NCBI GenBank assembly: GCA_028704415.1
Contig: JAQWFM010000009.1
Coordinates: forward strand, 1 to 49,417
Origin: Oscillospiraceae bacterium
GTDB lineage: Bacteria; Bacillota; Clostridia; Saccharofermentanales; Fastidiosipilaceae
Reading direction: 5' to 3'
Length of the DNA: 49,417 nt
Shown piece after piece: positions 12,227 to 22,376 of the stretch. The notes beneath the pieces are model-generated. The model was not told where the DNA came from. It saw nothing but the letters and a program-made list of their open reading frames with translations, and searched no databases. Position 1 is the first letter of the stretch. Each line of letters opens with the position of its first letter. The translations under genes were made by a program, and so were the position numbers.

Positions 12227-12392
12227 GGCCAGTTAAGGTCATTTTCTCATGGCAGCTGTAGAATTATACGCTCATGTTATTGTATTTTTTAAGCACTATG
12301 TAGCATTTACCAATATTCTATCAGTTACTCCTGTAAACGCTTTGCGTCAGCAGGCTGACGCCCGCCAGAGTCACAACGGTAAGCGGTACGTT

Positions 12393-12611
12393 CTATTTTG
12401 CCCGCCAGGTTATGCGGCCGCGGGATAAATCATAAGGGGTTAGCTCAAGGGTCACCCGGTCACCGGGCAGAATTTTAATATAGTGCTGTCTCAGTTTGCC
12501 GGAAATATGGGCCAGTACTTCATGGCCATTCTCCAGTCTTACTTTAAATTGCGCATTGGGCAGCGCATCAAACACCACGCCTTCTACTTCAATTACATCT
12601 TCTTTAGACAT
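12393..12611 (-). CDS. infA: translation initiation factor IF-1
   Basis: [70 protein letters not shown]. Confidence 0.98.
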   Translation of the reverse strand: MSKEDVIEVEGVVFDALPNAQFKVRLENGHEVLAHISGKLRQHYIKILPGDRVTLELTPYDLSRGRITWRAK

Positions 12612-12632
12612 CTGACGCCTCCTTTACCAGCG

Positions 12633-12971
12633 TTATTGCTTTGTTTTAACTTCTTTTTGCTGAGCTTTCAGCAGCTTTCGCAGCCTGGCCTCAACCGATT
12701 CCGGATCAGTCTGAGCAGCAGCCGCGACCAGCCAGTCACCCGACGCGTCCGCAGCCGACACGGTCAGCCTGACATGCTTCCGGTTTTTGCGCTTGGGTTT
12801 GCTTAAGCTCCGCAGCCTTCCGTCACAAAGCCGTAAGTACAAGACGCCTGTTTCAAGAGCTGTAGCTGTCACCACATATAAACGGCCCTGATCATGACCG
12901 CAGATAGACTGGACAATATCCCCAATCTTAGGGTCAGGCGCGCTGAGCGGCAGTCGGTCAACAGCCCGCAT
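12633..12971 (-). CDS. KOW-domain RNA-binding protein (L14e/L27e-like)
   Basis: 112 aa; IGDIVQSICGHDQGRLYVVT KOW-like start; between map and infA, a usual location in Clostridia; overlaps end of map. Confidence 0.75.
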   Translation of the reverse strand: MRAVDRLPLSAPDPKIGDIVQSICGHDQGRLYVVTATALETGVLYLRLCDGRLRSLSKPKRKNRKHVRLTVSAADASGDWLVAAAAQTDPESVEARLRKLLKAQQKEVKTKQ

Positions 12972-13731
12972 AGGTTTCCGGAATGGTCAGGGCAATCGGT
13001 CCGGCTTCCGTAAGGGCCACAGTATTTTCATAATGGCAGGAGGGTTTACCATCTCGTGTCACGATGGTCCACTCATCCTCCAGAACTTCAACCGCGGCCG
13101 TGCCCAGATTGATCATCGGCTCAATGGCTAAAACCATACCGGACTGCAGTCTCGGTCCATGGCCCGCGTGACCATAATTCAAGACTTCCGGATCCTCATG
13201 CATTTCCCGCCCGATGCCATGCCCGGTCAGTTCCCGGACAATACCATAACCGTGTTTTACCGCCACCGCCTGTACAGCCGCGCTGATGTCCCCCAGCCGG
13301 TTTCCCGGCCGGGCCTGCTCAAAGCCGGCCCAGAAACACTGCTCTGTCACTTTGATTAATTCCAGTACCTCCGGCCTGACCGTCCCGACCGGATAAGTGC
13401 GGGCCGCATCACCATGCCAGCCATTCAGTTTGGCCACCACATCAACGCTGACGATCATGCCATCCCTGATGATGTGATCCGCCCGACCTATGCCATGCAC
13501 AACTTCATCGTCAACGCTGACACAGACCGCCCCCGGAAAGGGCGGGTCGCCGTAGTTTTTAGAAGAGGGTTCCGCGCCAAAGCTGCGAATGATCTCTTCA
13601 CAGCGCCGATCAATATCCAGCGTTGAAATGCCGGGCCGGATAAAGGTCTTCATATCTTTAAGCACTTCGGCGACGACCCGGCTGGCCGGTTTCATTTCTT
13701 CTATTTCCTGCATGGTCTTGATTTCAATCAT
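12958..13731 (-). CDS. map: type I methionine aminopeptidase
   Basis: VSVDDEVVHGIG, SVDVVAKLNGWHGDAART, GHGIGREMHEDP, EPMINLG. Confidence 0.96.
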   Translation of the reverse strand: MIEIKTMQEIEEMKPASRVVAEVLKDMKTFIRPGISTLDIDRRCEEIIRSFGAEPSSKNYGDPPFPGAVCVSVDDEVVHGIGRADHIIRDGMIVSVDVVAKLNGWHGDAARTYPVGTVRPEVLELIKVTEQCFWAGFEQARPGNRLGDISAAVQAVAVKHGYGIVRELTGHGIGREMHEDPEVLNYGHAGHGPRLQSGMVLAIEPMINLGTAAVEVLEDEWTIVTRDGKPSCHYENTVALTEAGPIALTIPETYAGC

Positions 13732-13742
13732 TGGTTGCGTCC

Positions 13743-14390
13743 TTATATTCCCCGCAAGGCATCCGCGACGCTCTGCGTGACGGCCTCCGGACTCTTGCTG
13801 CCGTCAATTTTCAGCAGCAGGCCCTTCCGGTCATAGTAATCCGCTAAAGGTTCCGACTGGGAATGATACACCTCCAGCCGGCTCTTAACGGTTTCTTCAC
13901 GGTCATCCTCCCGGACGATCAGCTTATTGCCGCAGACATCACAGATGCCTTCCCTGGCGGGGCGGCGGCTGTTAATGTTGTAGCTTTCGCCACACTCAGG
14001 GCAAACCATCCGGCCCGAGAGCCGGCGGATAATCTGCTCATCGGGAACAACTAATAAAATAACGGCATCCAGGCCCCGCTCCTCACCGGCAAAAAAGCTA
14101 TCCAGCGCTTCAGCCTGGCTGACATTGCGCGGGAAACCATCCAGTAAAAACTGATCACCACGGCAATCCTCCAGCAGGGTCTGCCGCACCATCCGGATAG
14201 TCAGTTCATCGGGAACCAGCTGGCCTTTTTTAATATAACCCTGCGCCTCCTGACCCAGCACAGTCTGATTTTTAATATTACTGCGGAACATATCACCAGT
14301 AGAAATATGTCTGCAGCCGGTAGCCTGGCAAACCCCCGGTGCCACAGTGCCTTTACCGGCACCCGGCGGCCCCATAATTATCAGTCTCAC
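13743..14390 (-). CDS. adk: adenylate kinase
   Basis: MRLIIMGPPGAGKGT; LDGFPR; CPECGESY...CDVCG zinc lid. Confidence 0.97.
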   Translation of the reverse strand: MRLIIMGPPGAGKGTVAPGVCQATGCRHISTGDMFRSNIKNQTVLGQEAQGYIKKGQLVPDELTIRMVRQTLLEDCRGDQFLLDGFPRNVSQAEALDSFFAGEERGLDAVILLVVPDEQIIRRLSGRMVCPECGESYNINSRRPAREGICDVCGNKLIVREDDREETVKSRLEVYHSQSEPLADYYDRKGLLLKIDGSKSPEAVTQSVADALRGI

Positions 14391-14430
14391 TTACTTTCCC
14401 TCGCTTCTAATCAATAACAACAGCACGAAA

Positions 14431-14457
14431 GCCCCATACCGTTTCCGGTTCAGGGGC
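14431..14457 (-). other. stem-loop with GAAA tetraloop in secY-adk gap (attenuator or processing element candidate)
   Basis: minus strand GCCCC-TGA-ACCG-GAAA-CGGT-AT-GGGGC followed by TTTCG. Confidence 0.5.
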
Positions 14458-14510
14458 ATGGACCCGCAAGCTTAGCCGCGGGGTGCGTGCGTTGGTTTAC
14501 TCTATCATAC

Positions 14511-15812
14511 TCAATCCAAAAAGCCTTTGTAGTTACGCATGGACATCTGGGCTTCCAGTTGGTTGATCAGATCCAGACAAACACCGACAATAATGATGAT
14601 AGCGGTGCCGCCAAACCATATCCCCGTATTTTGAGTACCGGTCAGGGTGCCAATCAGCATGGGGGCCAGCGAAACCACCACCAAAAAGAGGCCGTCAAAC
14701 CAGGTCAGCCGCTGGGAAGTCCGGGCAATAAACTCAGAGGTAGGACGCCCGGGACGGACGCCTGGGATATACCCGCCGTTTTTCTGAATGTTGTTAGATA
14801 CCTCAATGGGATTAAACTGAATCATGGAATAAAAAAACGTAAATCCAAAAATCAGTAAAGCGTCTAACACATAATAGAACGGGCTGGTGCCAAAATCCGA
14901 AAACCAGCGTGCCACCACATTAGTACTGTTAGAGAAGAAAAAGGTGACAATCAGGTTAGGAATCTGGAGGATACTGACCGCAAAGATAACCGGAATAACG
15001 CCGGATTGGTTGACCTTGATGGGCAGGTAGGTTGATTGCCCGCCATACATTTTGCGGCCGACCATACGCTTAGCGTATTGAATTGGGATGCGTCTTTCTG
15101 CCAGTTGTACGTACAACACGGCAATAATAGCCGCGACCGTTAATATCACCACCAACAGCACTCTGAAAATGGACAAGAATACATTAGCCACTGCCCATTG
15201 TTCACTCAGCGTCACCAGGTTGCCCAGCATGCTGGGGATGCGAGCTAAAATACCGGCAAAGATAATAATGGATATACCATTACCAATACCATGCACGTTA
15301 ATCAGTTCGCCAATCCACATGATAATAGCCGTACCGGCGGTAAAGGAGCCGATTACCACTAACGCGTTCAGCCAAGTCGGCAGGACGCTAGTGTTAGCCG
15401 TGCGGGTGTTAAACCAAAAAGCAAAACTGGTTAGCAAAGCCAGGGCAACCGTTACAATACGAACGATCTGTTGAATTTGCTTGCGGCCGGTCTCACCTTC
15501 CTTAGACATACGCTCTAGTGCGGGGATCGCTACAGTCAGCAGCTGGATAATAATAGAAGAGTTGATATAAGGCGTAATGCCCATGGCAAATATCGACACC
15601 GCAGCCAGAGCGCCGCCGGACATAATGTCCATCAGGCTGCCCAGCTGACCAAAATTGCTGAGCAGATTGGTGAAGGCAACTTTGTCGATTCCAGGCACCG
15701 GGATGTTACCGCCCACGCGGAACACCGCAATCATTGCGATGGTAAACAGGAGTTTCTTGCGAAGCTCCGGAACCCGCCAGGCGTTTTTGAGCGTGTCAAA
15801 CATGCTGCCCAT
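14511..15812 (-). CDS. secY: preprotein translocase subunit SecY
   Basis: 433 aa; IPVPGID, SIFAMGITPYINSSIIIQLL, GIGNGISI, NVVARWF... Confidence 0.97.
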   Translation of the reverse strand: MGSMFDTLKNAWRVPELRKKLLFTIAMIAVFRVGGNIPVPGIDKVAFTNLLSNFGQLGSLMDIMSGGALAAVSIFAMGITPYINSSIIIQLLTVAIPALERMSKEGETGRKQIQQIVRIVTVALALLTSFAFWFNTRTANTSVLPTWLNALVVIGSFTAGTAIIMWIGELINVHGIGNGISIIIFAGILARIPSMLGNLVTLSEQWAVANVFLSIFRVLLVVILTVAAIIAVLYVQLAERRIPIQYAKRMVGRKMYGGQSTYLPIKVNQSGVIPVIFAVSILQIPNLIVTFFFSNSTNVVARWFSDFGTSPFYYVLDALLIFGFTFFYSMIQFNPIEVSNNIQKNGGYIPGVRPGRPTSEFIARTSQRLTWFDGLFLVVVSLAPMLIGTLTGTQNTGIWFGGTAIIIIVGVCLDLINQLEAQMSMRNYKGFLD

Positions 15813-15815
15813 GGC

Positions 15816-16265
15816 TTAAACCTCCTCAGCCTGTCCTCCAGCTTTCTCAATTGCTTCTTTAGCGCCGGCGGTAAACTTATCAGCTTTGACAGTCAGTTTC
15901 CTGGTCAGCTCACCACCATTAAGAATTTTCAGGCCATCCATCTGGTGATTGAAGGAAATAATGCCGGCCTTTTTGATGGTCTCAAGGTCAACCACCGCGC
16001 CATCCTCAAACAGATTCAGGCGATCAACTTTTACCAGCACGTATTTGGTGGCAAAGCGTTTGTTGTTGAAGCCACGCTTGGGCAGCCGGCGGTATAACGG
16101 CATCTGACCGCCTTCAAAACCGGGACGGACCCCGCCGCCGCTGCGGGCCTTTTGGCCTTTGTGACCGCGGCCGGCGGTTTTACCGTTACCGGAACCCACG
16201 CCGCGCCCCTTGCGGTAAGCTTTGGCATTGCTGCCGGGAACAGCGGTAAATTCATTCAGTTTCAT
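15816..16265 (-). CDS. rplO: 50S ribosomal protein L15
   Basis: [58 protein letters not shown]; start set at 16265 rather than 16313 because upstream residues overlap rpmD. Confidence 0.96.
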   Translation of the reverse strand: MKLNEFTAVPGSNAKAYRKGRGVGSGNGKTAGRGHKGQKARSGGGVRPGFEGGQMPLYRRLPKRGFNNKRFATKYVLVKVDRLNLFEDGAVVDLETIKKAGIISFNHQMDGLKILNGGELTRKLTVKADKFTAGAKEAIEKAGGQAEEV

Positions 16266-16281
16266 TTGCTCAATGGCCCCC

Positions 16282-16461
16282 TTACGCTTCTTCGCACTTG
16301 ACGACATGGTCAAGTTTGCGGATCATGCCGCGAATGGCTTCGTTATCTTCATGCAGCGCGCTGTGACCGATTTTGGTTACACCCAGAGCGACAGCGGTAG
16401 CTTTTTGTCTGGCAGTCACGTTACTGATACTTTTAACCAAGGTAACTTTAATCTTAGACAT
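16282..16461 (-). CDS. rpmD: 50S ribosomal protein L30
   Basis: Not in ORF track (59 aa). Manual translation: [59 protein letters not shown]. Confidence 0.96.
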   Translation of the reverse strand: MSKIKVTLVKSISNVTARQKATAVALGVTKIGHSALHEDNEAIRGMIRKLDHVVKCEEA

Positions 16462-16475
16462 CTGCGTCCCTCCGT

Positions 16476-16970
16476 TTACAGGATTTCTTCCGGTGCTTTA
16501 CCGCGCAGACGCGCCACTTCATTAAGGACCTTCAGTGCTTTCAGTCCTTCAAACACCGCGTTCACCATGTTGTTGCTGTTGTTAGAGCCCAGGCTCTTGG
16601 TACGGATATCTGAGATCCCCGCCAGTTCACAGACCGCGCGGACCGGGCCTCCGGCAATAACGCCGGTACCAGGCTTGGCCGGTTTCAGTAAAACCTTGCC
16701 GCCGCCAAACTCACCGGTGACTTCATGCGGGATAGTTGTGTTGACCATCGGTACTTCAATCAGATTCTTTTTGGCGTCTTCACTGGCTTTGCGGATCGCT
16801 TCAGGAATTTCAGCCGCCTTGCCCAGGCCCTTGCCGACATGTCCCTGTCCGTCACCCACAATGATCAATGCGGTGAAGCGCATATTACGACCGCCCTTGA
16901 CGGTCTTGGATACGCGTCCGATATGGATCACGTGTTCATTTAATTCCAGAGTATTTGGGTTGATCTTCAT
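16476..16970 (-). CDS. rpsE: 30S ribosomal protein S5
   Basis: [41 protein letters not shown]. Confidence 0.98.
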   Translation of the reverse strand: MKINPNTLELNEHVIHIGRVSKTVKGGRNMRFTALIIVGDGQGHVGKGLGKAAEIPEAIRKASEDAKKNLIEVPMVNTTIPHEVTGEFGGGKVLLKPAKPGTGVIAGGPVRAVCELAGISDIRTKSLGSNNSNNMVNAVFEGLKALKVLNEVARLRGKAPEEIL

Positions 16971-16987
16971 ATCTCCTGCTGCCTCCG

Positions 16988-17356
16988 TCAGAATTTCAGG
17001 CCGGCTTCGCGCGCCGCCTCTGCCACTGCCTTCACTCTGCCGTGATAGATATATCCGCCACGGTCAAAGACGACTTCGCTGATACCCTTTGCCAGGCAGC
17101 GCTGGGCTGCCAGCTTGCCAACCGCTTTAGCCGCCGTGACATTACCGCCGTTGCCCAGTTCTGCTTTTACCGCCTGATCCAATGAGGAACTGCTGACCAG
17201 CGTGACCCCTGCCTTATCATCAATTACCTGGGCATATATATGCTTCAGGCTGCGATACACGCACAGACGGGGACGGTCAGACGTGCCGCTGATTTTAAAG
17301 CGAACACGCGCATGTTTGCGTAAACGGACGGCGTTCTTATCGATTTTCTTTATCAT
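16988..17356 (-). CDS. rplR: 50S ribosomal protein L18
   Basis: [63 protein letters not shown]. Confidence 0.98.
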   Translation of the reverse strand: MIKKIDKNAVRLRKHARVRFKISGTSDRPRLCVYRSLKHIYAQVIDDKAGVTLVSSSSLDQAVKAELGNGGNVTAAKAVGKLAAQRCLAKGISEVVFDRGGYIYHGRVKAVAEAAREAGLKF

Positions 17357-17371
17357 TTATCTCACCTTCCC

Positions 17372-17917
17372 TTATTTAGCCTTACCGCCGGTCTTGCCTT
17401 CCTTAAGATGCAGGACCTCGTAATCGTACTTTATGCCCTTGCCCTTATATACATCAGGGACACGGAAAGCTCTGATTTTAGCGGCAGTCTCGCCGACTAA
17501 CTGCTTATCAGCACCCTTAACCGCAATTTTATTCTGGCCGTTCACCTCAATGGTGATACCAGCTGGCTCTTCCAGTTCCACCGGGTGGGAATAACCCAGG
17601 GAAAGCACCAGCTTGCTGCCTTGTTTGGCCGCTCTGAAGCCGACGCCATTTACTTCCAGATTTTTTTGGAAACCTTCGCTGACGCCCACCATCATATTGT
17701 GAATCAAGGCGCGGTACAGGCCGTGCAGGGCTTTGGTTTCTTTCTCATCATTGGGACGCTCCACCAAAACCTTCTGGTCCTCTACCTTTACAGTGAAGAC
17801 GGGATTTATCGTTTGTGACAGGGTAACTTTACCCTTTGATACGGTGACGGTTGAACCATCCAGCCGGACGTCGACGCCCTGCGGAATATCAACCGGCTTT
17901 CTGCCAATTCGGGACAT
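17372..17917 (-). CDS. rplF: 50S ribosomal protein L6
   Basis: MSRIGRKPVDIPQGV..; PDVYKGKGIKYDYE; start set at 17917 with GCAGGAGG upstream. Confidence 0.97.
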   Translation of the reverse strand: MSRIGRKPVDIPQGVDVRLDGSTVTVSKGKVTLSQTINPVFTVKVEDQKVLVERPNDEKETKALHGLYRALIHNMMVGVSEGFQKNLEVNGVGFRAAKQGSKLVLSLGYSHPVELEEPAGITIEVNGQNKIAVKGADKQLVGETAAKIRAFRVPDVYKGKGIKYDYEVLHLKEGKTGGKAK

Positions 17918-18032
17918 ATCTGTTCCTCCTGCTCTTAAGATTGAGACGGCCTCAGCCGTCGTTTCAGAGATCTTCGCTGTACAATCAGGCGCAGCGCCGT
18001 TTCTCATCTCAGGCTTAGGTCTGATGACTTAA

Positions 18033-18428
18033 TTACCAGACAAAAGCCATTACTTCGCCGCCCAGGCTCTTTTTACGGGCGTCGCGATCGGTCATGATCC
18101 CCTGGTTGGTGGATACAATGGCTATACCCAAACCACCCAGCACCCGGGGGAGCTCAGCCGCGTTAGCGTACACGCGCAGGCCGGGCCGGGAAATGCGTTT
18201 CAAGCCGCTGATGACACATTTTTTATCAGCATACTTAAGTGTGATCCTGATAACGCCCTGTTTGTCGTCCTCAACCACGTCATACTTATAAATGTAACCC
18301 TCATTTTTCAGGATCTCTGCCAATGCTTTTTTAACATTGGAAGCGGGTACATCAACGGACTGGTGCTTGGCCGCTGCCGCGTTGCGAATGCGGGTAAGCA
18401 TGTCGGCAATAGAATCTGTGATTTGCAT
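18033..18428 (-). CDS. rpsH: 30S ribosomal protein S8
   Basis: [61 protein letters not shown]. Confidence 0.98.
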   Translation of the reverse strand: MQITDSIADMLTRIRNAAAAKHQSVDVPASNVKKALAEILKNEGYIYKYDVVEDDKQGVIRITLKYADKKCVISGLKRISRPGLRVYANAAELPRVLGGLGIAIVSTNQGIMTDRDARKKSLGGEVMAFVW

Positions 18429-18452
18429 GATCTTCCTCCTTCTGCCTGGGGC

Positions 18453-18638
18453 TTACCAGCTGGCCTTTTTGATTCCGGGGATCTGACCTTTGTAAGCCAG
18501 TTCGCGGAAGCATAAACGGCAGATACCATATTTGCGGATATAGGCGTGCGGACGACCACAGATTTTGCAGCGGTTATGCGCACGAGTTGAATACTTAGGC
18601 TCTCTGGAAGCCTTTATTTTCATAGATGTCTTGGCCAT
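18453..18638 (-). CDS. rpsZ: 30S ribosomal protein S14 type Z (zinc-binding)
   Basis: 61 aa [61 protein letters not shown]; CxxC..CxxC. Confidence 0.97.
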   Translation of the reverse strand: MAKTSMKIKASREPKYSTRAHNRCKICGRPHAYIRKYGICRLCFRELAYKGQIPGIKKASW

Positions 18639-18648
18639 AACGCTCTCC

Positions 18649-19191
18649 TTACTTCCTGAACGGCATGCCTAACTGGGTCAGCAGTTCTCTGGCTTCTTCG
18701 TCGGTCTTCGCGGTGGTGACAATAATGATGTCCATACCACGGATTTTATCGATCTTGTCATACTCGATTTCCGGGAAGATCAACTGTTCCTTAGTGCCGG
18801 TAGCATAGTTGCCATGGCCATCAAAGGAGTTAGGATTCAAGCCGCGGAAGTCGCGGATCCGGGGAACGGCCAGGCTGATAAAGCGATCCAGAAATTCATA
18901 CATTTGATCGCCGCGCAAGGTCACTTTGCAGCCGACTTCCATACCCTCACGCAATTTGAAGTTTGCGATGGATTTTCTGGCTTTGGTTATGACGGCTTTT
19001 TGACCGGTTATGGTGGCCAGGTCATTGGCCGCGTTATGGACCGTCTTGCTGCCGTCGCGAGCGTCACTGCCCACGCCGATATTCAACACGATTTTATCTA
19101 ACTTAGGGATTTGCATCGGGCTCCTGTACTTAAAGGTTTCCTGGAGCGCCGGCACGATTTCTTGATTATAGCGGTCTTTTAGTCTTGCCAT
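18649..19191 (-). CDS. rplE: 50S ribosomal protein L5
   Basis: [16 protein letters not shown]...; [34 protein letters not shown]. Confidence 0.98.
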   Translation of the reverse strand: MARLKDRYNQEIVPALQETFKYRSPMQIPKLDKIVLNIGVGSDARDGSKTVHNAANDLATITGQKAVITKARKSIANFKLREGMEVGCKVTLRGDQMYEFLDRFISLAVPRIRDFRGLNPNSFDGHGNYATGTKEQLIFPEIEYDKIDKIRGMDIIIVTTAKTDEEARELLTQLGMPFRK

Positions 19192-19206
19192 AGTTTCCTC
19201 CTACCT

Positions 19207-19551
19207 TTAAGCCTTGGCCGCGTGGCTGACGGTTTCAATCTCAGCACCGCAGGCTTTGCAGATCCGGACTTTATTGCCGGCATCATTGAATTTATAGCCG
19301 ATCTTGACCGGTTTCTTGCAGCTGCTGCAAACCAACATACAGTTAGCGGCAGCAATCGACGCTTCTTTTTCAATAATACCGCCGGCCTGATTCTGGTTAT
19401 TGGGTTTCTGATGCTTCTTAACAATATTCACGCCTTTAACAATGACCCGGCCGGTAGACGTGAGAACCTTGGTGACCTCACCGGTTTTGGCGCGGTCTTT
19501 GCCTGTACGGATGTAAACCGTATCACCTACTTTAATATGGACTTTAGCCAT
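19207..19551 (-). CDS. rplX: 50S ribosomal protein L24
   Basis: MAKVHIKVGDTVYIRTGKDRAKTGEVTKVL...; C-terminal CxxC pairs; ORF start at 19881 is inside rplN, so start set at 19551. Confidence 0.96.
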   Translation of the reverse strand: MAKVHIKVGDTVYIRTGKDRAKTGEVTKVLTSTGRVIVKGVNIVKKHQKPNNQNQAGGIIEKEASIAAANCMLVCSSCKKPVKIGYKFNDAGNKVRICKACGAEIETVSHAAKA

Positions 19552-19561
19552 GTTAACCTCC

Positions 19562-19930
19562 TCACAGAACTTCCGGTGCCAGGGACAGAATGCGCATGTA
19601 CTCTTTATCACGCAGCTCTCTGGCGATTGGTCCGAAGATACGCGTTCCACGGGGATTTTTGTCATCTCGGATGATGACCGCAGCATTTTCATCAAAGCGG
19701 ATATAGGAACCGTCAGCACGGCGGATAGCGTCCTTGGTCCGGACGACCACAGCCTTGACGACCTCACCCTTTTTGACCACGCCGCCAGGCGCGGCTTCTT
19801 TAACGCTGCAGACAATGACATCGCCAATGGACGCAAACTTACGCCAGGAACCGCCGAGCACTTTGATGCACTGCAGTTCACGAGCGCCGGTATTATCAGC
19901 GGATTTAAGTCTGGTTTGTACTTGAATCAT
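19562..19930 (-). CDS. rplN: 50S ribosomal protein L14
   Basis: [27 protein letters not shown]. Confidence 0.98.
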   Translation of the reverse strand: MIQVQTRLKSADNTGARELQCIKVLGGSWRKFASIGDVIVCSVKEAAPGGVVKKGEVVKAVVVRTKDAIRRADGSYIRFDENAAVIIRDDKNPRGTRIFGPIARELRDKEYMRILSLAPEVL

Positions 19931-19989
19931 AACTTGAACTCCTTCCCGGGCCCGGATCAGCTGATCCGTTTGCCCAACTGTGCACCCTG

Positions 19990-20250
19990 TTATTTAGCGC
20001 GCTCAATGATCTCGGTCACTCTCCAGCGCTTATCTTTACTCAGCGGGCGGGTTTCCATCACGCGGACGCGGTCACCGGTATGACAACTATTCTCTTCATC
20101 GTGGGCTTTGAGCTTCATGCTCCGCTTCACGTACTTCTTATATAAAGGATGCTTGATGTGCTCGGTAATGGTCACCACGACGGTTTTATCCATTTTGTCG
20201 CTCGTCACAATTCCGACTCTCTGTTTACGTAAGTTTCTCTCGACAGCCAT
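19990..20250 (-). CDS. rpsQ: 30S ribosomal protein S17
   Basis: [46 protein letters not shown]. Confidence 0.97.
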   Translation of the reverse strand: MAVERNLRKQRVGIVTSDKMDKTVVVTITEHIKHPLYKKYVKRSMKLKAHDEENSCHTGDRVRVMETRPLSKDKRWRVTEIIERAK

Positions 20251-20264
20251 CCGAACCTTCCTCC

Positions 20265-20468
20265 TCACTTGTTAGCAGCGTTGAGCTCGCGCTCACGCAA
20301 AATGGTGTTAACTCTGGCCAGATCACGCTTGACCAGACGAAGTTCGGCCGTATTTTCAAGCTGCTTGGTCGCGTTTTGGAAACGAAGTTTGAATAACTGT
20401 TCCTTGAGGGCGACGATTTCCTGGTTCAACTCCTCGGAGGATTTATCGCGGTAATCTTTAGCCTTCAT
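20265..20468 (-). CDS. rpmC: 50S ribosomal protein L29
   Basis: [59 protein letters not shown]. Confidence 0.97.
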   Translation of the reverse strand: MKAKDYRDKSSEELNQEIVALKEQLFKLRFQNATKQLENTAELRLVKRDLARVNTILRERELNAANK

Positions 20469-20889
20469 TCAGCTCAGCCTCCTTCTCACGAACAACAATC
20501 TTGGTTTTGCAGGGCAGCTTATGGCTGGCCAGACGCAGCGCCTCGCGGGCATCTTCTTCTGAGACACCGGCGACTTCAAAAAGCACGCGACCGGGTTTAA
20601 TGACTGCGACCCAATACTCCGGCGAGCCTTTACCGGAACCCATACGGGTTTCAGCCGGCTTTTTGGTGACGGGTTTGTCCGGGAACACCTTGATCCAGAC
20701 CTTACCCCCTCTTTTAAGGAAACGGTTAATGGCTACACGGGCGGCTTCAATCTGATTTGACTTAAGCCAGCAGGGTTCTGTGGCTTGAAGGCCGTAATCA
20801 CCGTAAACAACTGTATTGCCGCGGGTGGCCATACCATTCATATTACCGCGGTGTTGCCTTCTGTACTTTACTCTTTTGGGAAGCAGCAT
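20458..20889 (-). CDS. rplP: 50S ribosomal protein L16
   Basis: [36 protein letters not shown]. Confidence 0.98.
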   Translation of the reverse strand: MLLPKRVKYRRQHRGNMNGMATRGNTVVYGDYGLQATEPCWLKSNQIEAARVAINRFLKRGGKVWIKVFPDKPVTKKPAETRMGSGKGSPEYWVAVIKPGRVLFEVAGVSEEDAREALRLASHKLPCKTKIVVREKEAELNEG

Positions 20890-21563
20890 CAGGCTTTACC
20901 TCCTTCGACTTGCTTGTCCGCATGATCGCGCGATTTAAAGACTTCACCGCGGAAAACCCAGACCTTGACGCCGATACGACCGGCGGTGGTGTTAGCTTCG
21001 GCAAAGCCGTAATCAATGTCCGCGCGCAGGGTCTGCAGGGGGATCGTCCCCTCGTGATAATGCTCCGCCCGGGCGATTTCAGCGCCGCCCAGCCGGCCGG
21101 AAACCTGCGTCTTAATGCCCTTGGCACCGGCTTTCATAGCCCGGCCCATCGCCTGTTTCATGGCGCGCCGGAAGGAAATTCTCTTTTCCAGCTGCGCCGC
21201 AATGCTCTCTGCCACTAGCTGCGCATCAACGTCCTGATTCTTAACTTCATTAACATTAATCAGAAAGTCCTTGCCAAAGGTGGTCTTGAGTTTCTTTTTC
21301 AGGCTGTCGATACCTGAACCCTGGCGGCCAATCACAATACCGGGTTTAGCGGCCCAGATGGTCAGGACAGTCTTTTCATCGCCCTTGCGCTCGATCTCAA
21401 TCCGAGGGCAACCGGCAGCGAAACATTCCTTTTTTACAAAGTCGCGGATGGCCTTGTCTTCAACGAGGTAAGTGCTGAAGCTCTTTTTATCCGCGTACCA
21501 TTTGGTATCCCAATCCTTAATAACGCCGACTCTGAAGCCATGCGGATTAATCTTTTGACCCAT
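20889..21563 (-). CDS. rpsC: 30S ribosomal protein S3
   Basis: [29 protein letters not shown] motif [16 protein letters not shown]. Confidence 0.98.
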   Translation of the reverse strand: MGQKINPHGFRVGVIKDWDTKWYADKKSFSTYLVEDKAIRDFVKKECFAAGCPRIEIERKGDEKTVLTIWAAKPGIVIGRQGSGIDSLKKKLKTTFGKDFLINVNEVKNQDVDAQLVAESIAAQLEKRISFRRAMKQAMGRAMKAGAKGIKTQVSGRLGGAEIARAEHYHEGTIPLQTLRADIDYGFAEANTTAGRIGVKVWVFRGEVFKSRDHADKQVEGGKA

Positions 21564-21575
21564 CTTCAGTCCTCC

Positions 21576-22070
21576 TCACTTTTTTTCCTTGAGCACCACG
21601 GTCAGGTGGCAGGTCCGCTTGTTAATCCGGTTGGCTGAGCCTCTGGCCCGCGGCATGATCCGCTTGATGACCGGACCCGGATTGGCGTAAGCCTGCTCCA
21701 CATACAGGGCGTCACGGGAAAGGGAGTTGTTATTGACGGCGTTAGCCTCCGCTGATTTGATCAGCTTCAGGAGGATAGGCGATACAGCCCGCGGCGTATA
21801 GGTCAGGATGGCGATGGCCTCATCCAGCTGCTTGCCGCGAATCAGTTTGCAAACCGCATTGGCTTTGATGGGAGCCAGGCTGACATGGCGGACATGAGCG
21901 ATACCCTGATCGCGGCCGATGCCCAGAGCCTTGCGCTCTTTTTTGGTGAGGCGCTTCAGGCGCTGATTCTTTTTGCGGGTTTCCGCATAGGCCTGGCGAA
22001 GCTCATCACGATGTTCTTCCATGAATTGCTTTGGCATGACCTTCTTGGTTTTAAGCACTGTGTTTTCCAC
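21576..22070 (-). CDS. rplV: 50S ribosomal protein L22 (N-terminally extended)
   Basis: HVRHVSLAPIKANAVCKLIRGKQLDEAIAILTYTPRAVSPILLKLIKSAEANAVNN; GTG start at 22070 preceded by GGGAGGAAC chosen over ATG at 22151. Confidence 0.93.
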   Translation of the reverse strand: MENTVLKTKKVMPKQFMEEHRDELRQAYAETRKKNQRLKRLTKKERKALGIGRDQGIAHVRHVSLAPIKANAVCKLIRGKQLDEAIAILTYTPRAVSPILLKLIKSAEANAVNNNSLSRDALYVEQAYANPGPVIKRIMPRARGSANRINKRTCHLTVVLKEKK

Positions 22071-22089
22071 TTTTGTTCCTCCCTCTCGA

Positions 22090-22365
22090 TCAGCGCGTGG
22101 TCTTATCCGAGCCAGCGTGGCCGCGGTAGGTTCTGGTGGGAGCAAATTCACCCAACTTATGGCCGACCATATCTTCTGTTATATAGACCGGAACGTGTTT
22201 TCTCCCGTCATGCACCGCAATGGTATGACCTACCATCTCGGGGAAAATCGTGGAGGCGCGGGACCAAGTCTTAATGACGCGTTTGTCTCCGTTAGCGTTC
22301 ATCACTTCAATTCTCTTCATCAGTGACGCTTCGACGAAATAACCTTTTTTTGTCGATCTGGACAT
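22090..22365 (-). CDS. rpsS: 30S ribosomal protein S19
   Basis: [20 protein letters not shown]...[53 protein letters not shown]. Confidence 0.98.
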   Translation of the reverse strand: MSRSTKKGYFVEASLMKRIEVMNANGDKRVIKTWSRASTIFPEMVGHTIAVHDGRKHVPVYITEDMVGHKLGEFAPTRTYRGHAGSDKTTR

Positions 22366-22376
22366 GTTATCCTCCC

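Noticed and set aside
16222-17082. 286-aa plus-strand ORF opposite rpsE/rpmD/rplO
   Set aside because: Antisense to certain ribosomal protein genes; composition looks like a frame-shadow of conserved r-protein codons; no recognisable domain or SD.
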